From Metridium senile (lineage: Eukaryota; Cnidaria; Anthozoa; Actiniaria; Metridiidae): a stretch of 64,000 nucleotides of DNA. The notes beneath the pieces were generated by a model. That model was not told the DNA's origin, did no database searches, and saw only the letters and a list, made by a program, of their open reading frames with translations. The position numbers and the translations under genes were made by a program. Positions 1-11,600 of the stretch are shown here, in pieces (positions within the stretch are counted from its first letter, which is position 1; the number at the start of each line of letters is the position of its first letter). The stretch spans positions 16,567,353-16,631,352 of the forward strand of contig OX459105.1 in assembly GCA_949775045.1 (NCBI GenBank). The letters run 5' to 3'.

Positions 1-962
1 AATGAAAAAATACGCAACAAATCAGTTTCGAAAAATACGCAAATATACGCGAAAAATACGCAAATTAACAGTTTACGTCCGATAATTACCTTGTTTTGTC
101 TGAAAGAAAAAAATCTTTTCATTTTGAATAAAAAAAACACGTTTCTTGTGGTGATTACCGGGTTATTTGCCCTACGTGGAAGAGTACAAGTACAAGTGAA
201 AACAATGTGGGTTTCATTTCCGTAGCGTTTTTTACGTTAGCATATTCAAGGTTGATGTGTTTGTTCTATCGTGGGTGTATTTAGGAAATATCATAACCAT
301 TACACATAAAACATTTCTACAAGGCGTAAATAAATGATCTTGTTGTGCCAGGTCTTGAAAAACGTGATCACTTACGAATAATTAGCGTACCGACATTCAT
401 CATGTATCATTTGCTTATCAAGAAATCGTCATGCTGATGTATTGGCAAATTGGTTGCCCTCGTTCTGCAATAAAAATGTTTCTATAGTCCATTGTTTTAG
501 TGGTTGTATGTAGTGTTTGTGTGTTTGTTCGTTTGTTTGTTTGTGTGTTTAAATTGGTTGTTTGTATGTTTGCTTTTTTGTTTTTCTGTTTGTTTGCTTG
601 TTTGTATGTTTGATAATTTGTTTGTTTGTATGTTAAATTTGTTGTTCATATGTGCATTTTTAGTTTGTAAGTTTGTTTGTTTGCTTGTTTGTTTTTCTTT
701 GTTTTTTTGTTTTTGTTTTTTAATATCTGTTTATTTGATTGTCTGTCTTTTTGTATGCTTGTTTGTTTGTTTTGTTTGTTTGTTTATTTCTCTGTTTGAT
801 TTTTTGTTTGTTTGTTTGTTTATCTGTCTGATTAATTGTTTGTCGGTCTGTTTGTGTGTTAATTTTGTTTGTTTTGTCTGTTTATTTATTTGTCTATTTT
901 GTTTGTTTGTTTGTTTGTTTGTTGGGTTATATATAATATAAATATATATTTTTCTGTTGTAG
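1..962. other. Non-coding flank/intron before the first visible exon
   Basis: No exon could be supported here. The first 70 bases hold several copies of an AAATACGC-like motif and the second half is GTTT-rich. It ends in a splice acceptor at 961-962. The exon that follows starts two bases into a codon, so at least one upstream coding exon, with the start and signal peptide, must lie before this stretch or outside the window. Confidence 0.6.
505..940 (+). repeat. GTTT/TGTT-rich low-complexity tract
   Basis: Imperfect tetranucleotide runs of TTTG with interspersed C. All frames stay open by composition, giving Phe/Cys/Leu-rich open frames on + and Lys/Gln/Asn/Thr-rich ones on -. These are not genes. 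Confidence 0.85.
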
Positions 963-1111
963 CCTGTACCAAGCCCCTTGGTATGGAGAGTAAATATAAA
1001 GACAGTGCTACATATATAAAGGACAGTCAAATAACAGCATCATCGTCAAGATTGGATTCAGCAAAATATGCAAGACTTAACGAACAACAAGATTTGTAAG
1101 TTATGAATAAA

Positions 1112-1184
<73 letters not shown>

Positions 1185-3026
1185 TTTATATAGTGCAGTT
1201 TATCATATAAATGTTCAGCTGCACTGGTTATCAATATTTAGCTCAATTCATTTTGTCTGCTGGCCTGTTTTCTCTGTAAGTCTGCTTGCAAACCTGTCTG
1301 CCTAGCTGTGGGTCTGTCAGCACAGTAATCAAACACTTTTTTTTTATACTTCAATGTGTTTGATTCATCTTTCAAATTTACTTCCCTCCTATTTTCTTTC
1401 CAGGGGTAAGGGTAATATTGGTGGCTGGTGTGCTGATAAAGACGACACGAAACAACAATCTATCCAAGTAGATCTACTGCGTATCCATACTGTCAATAGA
1501 ATAGATACTCAGGGAGTTGACCTCAGTGATGCTTGGGTTACGGAGTACCGGGTAGAGTACAGCATGGACGGGCTTAAATGGTATGACTATAAAGAAGGCG
1601 GGAAAGTCAAGGTAGATCATATTTCAATTCTATGTATTCTCTACTTTCACGATAACCAGAATGCCTTCTTTTTTTAGGGGTGAGGAGGGGGTAGCTATAA
1701 TGAATTGAATTTGCCAAAACAATAACCATAAGTATTCCAGGCCTAGGTATGGTATGTATCTATTAATGAACAACAATGTTATTTGTTTTCCAGATTTTTC
1801 TTGGAAATATCAACACTAAGATTCCAAAAAAGCAGTTCCTCAAGACACCTATAATAGCTCGTCTTATAAAACTGGTTTTACTGAAGAACAACAATGAATT
1901 CTGTCTTCGAATGGAACTGTATGGATGTGAGCCAAAAGAAGGTGAAACGAATTGAAAAATGATGATGGTGATGATTATGATGGTGATGATGATAACAATA
2001 ACGACGATGATGATAATGATGATGATAATGATAATGATGAAGAGGTTGATAACGATTATGATGATTATGGTGATGGTGATTATGACAATAATGATGATAA
2101 AGGTGATGATAACGATGATGATGATAATTATGATGATAATGATTATAAAGGTGATAATGATGGTGATGATGATAGTGATAATCATGACTAATGCTATGCT
2201 AATGTTAACAACAATAATGAGGATTATGATGATGATGATGATGAGTCTTATAATATACATAATAAATAATATGCTGTTTGTTGTGTAGATTGCATGACAG
2301 CAGTTGGTCTTCAAGATCGACGAATAATCAAAGACAACCAAATCACTGCATCATCTCACTGGAATGAACACAAAGCATCCAACGCTCGTCTCCATAACAA
2401 GTTCAGGTATGAGAACGGCAAGTTAATATGGGGAGGATGGTGCACGGACAAAAAGGACGGTCATCAGTTTCTAAATATAGATCTTGGTCACGTGAGAGCT
2501 GTATCAGGCGTGGCTACCCAGGGGTATATATCAGGCAGTTTTGTAAAGAACTACAAAATGAATTACAGTCTTGATGGGCAAGAGTGGAAAATGTTTGTCC
2601 AGAATGGAGCCAGTAAGGTCAGTAATGATGATTGATTGTGGTGATGAATGATGATAGTAATAATGATGGTGAAGAGGGATTATGATGATAACGATAATGA
2701 TCATGGTGATGAATGATGATGGTGATGATTATGATGATAATTTCCGGATGATGATGGTGAAGATGATGATGCCGATGAATGATGGTTGGTAATGATAATG
2801 ATGATGATCATGTGATCGTAACGATGATAGTAACGATGATGATCATACTCAAAGTAGTATTTCATTTTCTTGTAGACTTTTTCTGGTAATTGGGATAACG
2901 AGACAGTGATCAGGAACTGGTTTTCTCGTGTTTTTGCGAGGTATATTCGTCTCAATCCAGTATCTTGGAATAAGAATGGTATGGTTTGCATGCGGGTCGA
3001 AGTCTACGAATGTCTGCCCTCCACAG
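963..3026 (+). CDS. aGPCR exons 1-5: two F5/8 type C (discoidin) domains
   Basis: Visible residues 1-163 and 163-323. Both copies start with a Cys followed by an 'I-K-D-(S/N)-Q-I-T-A-S-S' motif, have a 'GGWC(A/T)DK' loop, an 'IDLG/VDLL' strand, an 'SLDG.EWK' or 'SMDGLKW' strand, and close with 'CLRMELYGC' or 'CMRVEVYEC'. These are the standard landmarks of discoidin folds, which bind carbohydrate, lipid or matrix. The first is split over three exons and the second over two; the equivalent mid-domain intron is phase 0 in both (after 1611 and 2617), which supports tandem duplication. Confidence 0.9.
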
Positions 3027-6000
3027 GTAAAACAGTTTGATTTAAAGTCATTTATTACCATTATCGTTGAAGTGCAACCCCTAACTTAAAAAAATCGTTT
3101 TTGTTAAATTGTTTCCCTCTTCTTTTGCCTGTGTTTTCCAGAATGTGTTCCTATTATCAGCATGCATGTTATATATTTGTTTTGTGTGTTTTGTAGGAAG
3201 CGTTCCTATTATCTTTACACGAATAACATATGGCGATATACAAAAATACCTCATTTAAAAATCTTGTTCTAATTATGTATTTGTATAAAAATATATATTT
3301 AGTTTAGTTAAGTTTAATAGAATTTGTCATTACATAATATTACATAATAATATTTGGATGAACAAGTGAAAATTACAGGACGAAAAACATATTTACACGA
3401 ATAACGTATGCAAAAATATCTCTTATTCAAAAGACTTGTTTTAGTTATATATTGCATGGTTCTGTGTGTGTTGGTATTCTACAAAAAGCGTTCCCATTAT
3501 TAACATGTTATATCATTGTTTTGTGTGTTTTCCAGGAAGCGTTCCCATCGTATCACCACCTGGAGCCAGCTACAAGGTAAACAGGACATCATCACTAAAC
3601 ATATCCTGTCTGTTAAGCGGTCAAGAGAACTTTGATTACACTTGGATGAAAAATGGTATCGCCATTGTAAACACAACGACACAGCAAACAAGACGATGGA
3701 GATTTTCCAACGGATCAACCCTCAGTATACTGAGCCTGCGAAACATCAAGTATCGTAACAGCGGTTCAGTCATCTCTTGTACAGCTTGGTACCCTGGCCT
3801 GCCAATCAATACGTCGAGGAATGTGCACGTGTTTGTCAATGGTGAGATTTGTTTATGATCATCAATGTTAAACCCCATTTATACGGGACCAACATGTTGG
3901 ACCCGTTTTAACACCCTGTTGGATGATGTTGGATGAAACTTCACTCAACATTTCTTTTGTTCTAGTTTTTCTGATGAGGTTTTAATTGCCTCGCTTTGGT
4001 GTTTTTCTGATTTTCAAATTCTTATAGCTTCTTGTAAATTTAATCGTTTTTTTCTCAAACATTCACAAGTTATTCTTATTGTGAGTGCCTATCATATAAA
4101 ACATCAACTTTAGATATTATGATAATTAGCGTCGACCATTTATGAAAGTCGTCTATTATTTTAAATTAATGAGACCCACAATGCCCTTTGGTCTTGGAAT
4201 GCACTATTCAGTATTCAACGTTTTTTGAAATAGCTGTATATTGTGATTAATAAGACCCACAATGCCCTTTGGTCTTGGAATGCACTATTCAGTATACAAC
4301 GTTTATGAAATATCTGTATATCATTCCTCTAGATTATTAATGATTATATTATTATTGATTATTAATGTGATGATCTTCGTTTCCTCACTGCAGCTCCACG
4401 ACCGAAACTCAAGGTCGCTCGTCTCAAGTCACGTGAGATCACTATCGGGATCGTGGACCTTTCACCGGGTGACACCTCCAAGTACCTTATTAGGTACAAA
4501 ATCAAAGATGATGATAACGTCCCTTGGACCACTATCCAGCGTGTTAGGCCAGCCCTCAAGAAATCTATCGTGTATATAACGATTAGTGAGTTGAAACCAT
4601 TTACTATGTACTTGATTGAGATATCGACCCTGTACAAGGACGGTGATATTGGTCCTTACAGCCTGCCGTTGATCTTCAACACTGACGAAGATGGTAAGAG
4701 AAATTATAAACACATTATCATCGTCGTTATTGTTATCATTAACATCAATATAATAATAATCATCATCATTATTACCATCACCATCATCATCAATACAGTC
4801 ATCATCATCATTATCATTATTTCCATCACCATCATCATCAATTTAATAATCATCACAATTATTACCATCATCAGCATCATCATCAGTATAATAATCATCA
4901 TCATTATTACCATCACCATCATCATCAATACAGTCATCATCATCATCATTATTTCCATCACCATCTTCATCAATTTAATAATCATCATCATTATTACCAT
5001 CAGCATCATCAATATAATAGTAATCATCATCATTATTATCACAGGCTATCTTCTATACCACCATCATCAACACCAACAACATCTACATTATTATCGATTA
5101 ATTAAACATTTGTTACAATTAGATTGTATTTTTGACACTGGCATTTAAATTAAAACGATAAGTTTTCAGACGTTTCGATCAAGTCTATGATCATCTTCCT
5201 AGCAGCAACTTTAAAATTAAACATTTATTAATATTAATTTCTCTTTATAAGTTATCATATGCATCATTATCATCACAAAATTATCCGTATCTTTTTAAAT
5301 CGTCATCATTATCACCATCATCATTATCATTATCATTTCGTCAGTTCCAAGCGGACCACCACGAGATGTCCTGGTCGAACCAATATCTGTTGGTCACATC
5401 ATTGTTTCCTGGTCAGTACCAAGTTTTGATCAAGTCAACGGACGAATAGTCAAGTACGAGGTTACTTATTCCAGTAAATCCAACAAACCAAAAAGTGTAT
5501 TTACCAAACAACTACAGAAAGAGTTTCAAGGACTACAGAAGGATCAGGTCTATGAGATTAAAGTGCGTGCTTTTACCCGCGTTGGGCCCGGCCCATACAG
5601 CAAAAGGAATACGTACAGTACAATGACAAGTAAGTAGATAATCACCTATCTTACAGACACTTTTACTTACTAGCAAATATTACGTTATAGGCCCTTTTAA
5701 TAAGTCCCGAAGTGTTGTGTTTTCCGCGCTTGACGTCAAATTTAATTTAATTTAATAATCAACAATTTAATAATCGCTGCGCTCGTGGTTCCACTTTAGT
5801 TTTGATCATTTTCTTACATCATTTCTATGTTCGATAAGAGTATAGACCATAGAAAAGACCCTTCGATTTGCTAACTTTTCAATTCCTTTCATATTATATA
5901 AATTTCAAAAGAATAAATTTGACGTCGAGTGCGGAAAATACCACACTTCGGGAATTATTAAAAGGGTCTATATAACGCTTTAAATACAGAGGTTTTATGG

Positions 6001-8566
6001 AAAATTGCGCGCGGTGATTGGTCTAGAAATTCACACATTATTCACGCATATTTCGCGCGCTTTTAGAAATGAGAAATGAACAGTTATTCTTAAAAATAGG
6101 ATGCTTATTTTTACTTTTGAATAATTACTTTTGTATTTATACTAAAACACTTATCCACCTCAGGCTCAGTGAATATCGGCGAATAATAATATTGATTCCG
6201 TCTCGCTAATTATTCAACGATACTTACCTTGCCTTTATCGAATTATTATCAGTTAATAATAACGTTATATACTAACCTCTCATGATTGTAAGCCGTGTGG
6301 CGACTGCGCCTTAAATAACGGTCCGTGCATATGGTTAAATATATAACGCTTTGAGACGATTTAGGGGCTGTTTATATGGTGACGAGTTGTCCCTGCTAGC
6401 CGGGATAACTCTATTGTTTTGTGTTCCCCAGGGAATTCAAGACAATAGATTTATCCCGGTTAGCAGGGACAACTCGCTTCCATATAAACAGCCCCATAGA
6501 CGTTCAATTAAATACACCTCTGTTTGAATATCATTAATCCTAGCAAATGACATCACTAAATAACGGTTTTCTATAATTTTTCCCTATATAGATGTTAAGC
6601 CCAAATCAGAGACAACTAAAGCTTTGGAAAGACTATCAAAGGTAAGTTATTCTACTCGTGCAGCGTCTAAAGAACAGTTATTATGTTTCTTAAAGATTGC
6701 ATAGCTATAGGCTTTTCATAGGTTTTTCACACAACTATACATTATAAATAATGACCGCTGAAATATTTCGTGATTTCAGGTGACTGTTACGACTCAAAAC
6801 GCAGCCAAAGTAACTGCTGAGATACAGAATCTAACCAAGACAAAAGACAAGAAGCTTATCGAAGAAGATGTTCACATGACAGCGTCTATCCTGTCTAAAG
6901 TAGTGTCAGCCAACATCAGCAAGAATTCAGAGAGTGTTGGTGATAACTTGCTGAAGACGATCAGTAATGTGATGGATGTGAACACAGAGACCCTGTACAA
7001 TACACAGAAGAGATATAACACGTCAGCAACGTAAGTGAGATGGTTGTGATGGTGATGGTTATGATGGTGATTGTTGTGGTTGTGGTGGTTGTGATGATGA
7101 TGGTGATGGTTGTTATGATGATGATGGTTGTGGTGGTTGTCATGATGGTGGTGATGATGGTTGTGATGGTGATGACTGTTATGATGGTTGTGATGGTGAT
7201 GACTGTTATGATGGTGGTGATGATGATGATGATGGTTGTGAAGGTGGTAATGATGGCTGTGATGGTAATGGTGATGATGGTGGTGATGATGATAGTGATG
7301 CCGGATGATGATGATGATGATAATGATGATGGTGGTGGTGTTGATAATGATGATGGCGATGGCGATGATAGTGATGATGATGATGATGATGATGACTACG
7401 ACAAGGTGACGATGATGTTCAGATGATCAGGTACTAATAATATTGTTGAATATAATGATGACGGTGGTGTGGATGATGATGATGATGATGATGATAATAA
7501 TGGTTTTAATCTTTCACCATACTAGGTTCGTCAAGGTCCTAGAGACATTCATCGAAAAAGGTGGCAAGTTTTCCATCAGCACCGACAACGTCGCCGTCCA
7601 CCAACAAACAATCAAAAAGACAATTAAGACAATTCGTACTAGCTTTACTGCTAAAGACAACACGATCCTCATCAATAGTACTACTGACGTCACTACCGGT
7701 ACAGGTAAAAATGACGCGTCTGCGATCATTCCTTCCAACGCGTTTCCAGGCAACGAGACAACCAATGAGACGGTCTATTTTGTGTATTACAAAAGCAGCA
7801 AACTTTTCGCGCCAAGTTTCCAACAAGTAACTGTGTGTGAGGATGGGTTTACGTCTACAGCGAGGAAAAAGACGGAACGAAAAGAACCGTCTTACACTGT
7901 GGAACGAGTCCATGATAGGTTGGTCACTGAGAGTAGTCCTGTTATTGCTGCTAGTTTAAGAGGACGTCATGTAGTTAACTTGACTCAGCCGATTACCATC
8001 ATGTTTAAACTGCCTCCTGAAATGGTAAGTGCTCTTTAAGACTACTAGTCTTTTTGATGTGAGTTTTGTTTATTTCACACGTATAAGTTCCTATTTACAT
8101 AGTTGCATAAAATTTGCGAAACATGACTTACAATAATAAATAATTTACAGACTACGAATTTACAAGTTTGTGGTGACCAAATTAGTTAAGACTATTCTAT
8201 AATCACTTGCGAAATTATATGCGGTACGTACAAATACTTACTTAATTGACCAACTCAAAAAATATGAAATACTTTAATTCCAGATCGAAGCCAACAATAC
8301 AAAGTGTGTTTGGTGGGACTTTAATGCTAAAGGTAACACGCTGATGATGAAGTTGATGACGATTATGATGATGATGGGGAAAGCAATGATGATGATGAAT
8401 TATGACGATGATGAAAATGATGATAATGTTGATGATGATGATGATGATAATCATGATGATGGTGGAAAAAATGATGACGATGATGATGATGATGATGATG
8501 AAAAGGATCATGATGATGCAGGTGGTGGTGGTGATGATGATGATAACCATGTTGATGGTGGAAGCA

Positions 8567-8600
<34 letters not shown>

Positions 8601-11600
8601 CATACATGATATTGATGATAATTATGATAATGATAAATGATGGTTATAATAACACCCATGTTATTTTCTGTTCCCAGATGGTCGTGGAGGTTGGTCCACT
8701 GCTGGTTGTGACCTGCAAGAAATCATTAATGACACTATAATCTGCGAGTGTAATCACATGACAAATTTTGCAGCTTTAGTGGTGAGATTATTGGTTCTTT
8801 TCCATGTTTTGTCATATATAAATACTCATTATACTAACCCTCACTTCATTGCAACTGAATATTTCAGTACTTAGAGAAAACATGTCTGTCGAAGGAATAC
8901 AAAAAGCCCTGTTTTTTGTAAATTCACAATTTTCGGGCTTAATCTGAATAAGTCTTAATGCAATGTAGCTATCTGCTTGGTTCTCTGAAGCCTGGTTCGC
9001 ACTAGCAACATAAGCATAAACAACATACGCAGACTCAGTTGAGCTTTGCTCATTGGCTGCACTTGTCTTTTCTCTCACCTAGTCAAGAAATGCTTCACTC
9101 ACGAGTCTGCGTATGTTGCTTATGCTTATGTCGCTGGTGTGAACCAGGCTTAAGTGTTTTGTTAATCTTTCAATTGTTGTAGGATGTGTATGGTCCATCG
9201 TCCAAGGCATGCGGTAAACACGAGGTTGCCCTGTCATTGATAGCCTACATTGGATGTAGTTTATCTATTCTTGGTCTTATTCTTACTATATTCACTTATG
9301 GATTCTTTGCGTAAGTACAGTATTGATTGTTGTTTTTTTCCAATGTCTGTCTGTCAGTCTGCGTCTTTCTGGCTAGCGTGTCTACTTGTTGATTTATTTC
9401 TTGTTTGCTTGTTTGTTTTCGATCTTGCTTATTTGTTTTTTTGTTTGCTTGTTTGGTTGCTTTCTTGTAAGTCTGATTGTTGCTTTGTTTGCTTGGCTAT
9501 TTTCTTACGTACACCTGTATGCTTGTCTATCTGTCTGTCTGTCTGTCTTCCTGACTGTTTTGTAATAATATAATATAAACTATTGCCTTCCTTAACAATC
9601 TGTTATTATTACAGTAAACTACGTAAAGAGATAGCAGCCAAGATTCTTCTCCATCTTTGTACAGCATTACTCTGCGTACTTATCGTCTTCATATCAGGAG
9701 TAGACCATGGTGTTAACTCTAAACTCATCTGTCAAGTAGTAGCTGTCTTGATGCACTATTTTCTACTAGTCGCCTTCATGTGGATGTTCTTTGAGGCATA
9801 CTTCATGTACTTTGCCTTTGTTAAAGTATGGAATGACCACGGGGATTATATCTTATGGAAATGTGCAAGTATTGCTTGGGGTGAGTTGTTAGGAATTTGT
9901 TTGATACATTATTTAGCGATTTCATTTGTTTATTGGCTTGTTGGTCTATGTGATCAATTCGTTCATTTATTTGTCCATTCACTCAATCAATCAGTCATTC
10001 ATCCATTCATCCAATCTACTACCCATGCGTTTATTTATTCATTCAATCAATTATCTATTATTTCATTCATTCATTTATCCATAAATTTGTTTATCCATCC
10101 TTACATTCATTCTAGTCATTCTGTCTTCTTGTCTTATCTGCCACGATTAAATCTGTACTATGTTAATCATTTTAATCCTCATTTGTTTGTTCTCAGGTCT
10201 TCCTGCTGTGGTAGTAATTGTAACTATTGTGGTCGATGCAGACAGCTATGGAGGACAGCACTAGTATGTACACACTTATATTTCATATGCCCACTTACAA
10301 CCTACAAATTATATGTCCACGATTCGTTTTGAATCGACAAAACAATAACTAAGTCGCAAATTTAGAACATTTAGAACGGATTTGTCTTCAAAATTTCTTG
10401 AACTGGCTCCAGATTAACACATCACATCTCATCGATATGATTTAAAATCGGTTCACATCGAGCAATTGAAGTCGAAACGAAGTCGATTAAAATGGAGAAT
10501 AAATTCGAATCATTGCATTTGCTTTAATGCATTGAATCAAATGAAATCGAAATAAAACAATCGAATGCGATCAAGCAATCGAATCGAATCTCATTCATTC
10601 GAAACAAGTTGAATCAAATCGAAGATTTAATTGGTCCAACCAAATTTAATATTTCGTACAAAACAAAACACTTTATATACAGTACACAGTGCATGGGAAA
10701 TACCATGGCTTACTGTGGTGATATAAACTTCCAAATCTTAACCATCATTTATTGTTGGTCTGTTATTTTCCTACCAGCATACTTATGTACTCTTTCCTAT
10801 ACTGGTTACCGGATAGTGCAATCCCTTGTAATTCGATTAGTTAATACGAGATTACCGCCTTCTTAGTCTTGGGTTTCCTGTGGTAAATAGCAGGAAGTGA
10901 GAATATGTCTTGATTGTGACTCACTTAAGAACGAGAAGGAATTCGCTTTGTTTATCTGTTTTCCATCAACGAAAACAATTTCTTTGTCTTGCAAATATTA
11001 TTGCATCAGTCGCCACACTGGCTATATGTGGGTTTTTGTTCTTCCGAAAAGAAAATATGTTTTTGAGTTTTTTTACAGACCTTTAGACCTCAATGTGTAG
11101 ACTTTTTAACACAGTAATTATTATAAAGTGCAAATACATTTAATTTGATTAGATTTTAAGGTTGTACCACTGTGAACCGTTTGGTTTCGTTACTTTTATT
11201 CATTCATTTAACTTCGTCCGAAGACAGCTGGAGCCCACAACAGCATGACCAACTACTGTAGGTTCAATACAAGATGAATTATTACAATAATTATAATGAT
11301 TACGGAACTGCACAAAAAATACAATACTTGATTCGATGCTACTGAAATATGCGACATTGCTTTCTTAACTTCAAGTTTTGTTTCTAATGTATTAACTCAA
11401 CTGTAAGCCTTTCGTCAAGATACTTATACTAAAAGCATCAAACTCTGCAACTATATGGGTAATTAAATCTGCGCGAGACCGCGCGAGACCGCGTGAGAGC
11501 GTGTCAGTTTAGCGTGTGTTCTGGTAGGCTAGCGTGGGTTCGCGTGAGCCACCAATACGCCGGTCTGTTTATCGTTGTGGTCAAGGCTCTCTTCATGAAT

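Noticed and set aside
505..940. Cys/Phe/Leu-rich membrane-like protein
   Set aside because: Composition artefact of a TTTG repeat, with no start context or exon limits.
10609..10866. Alternative TM5 exon in the long aGPCR intron
   Set aside because: It has hydrophobic parts but no matching phase or TM5 motifs; exon 12220 continues the receptor exactly.
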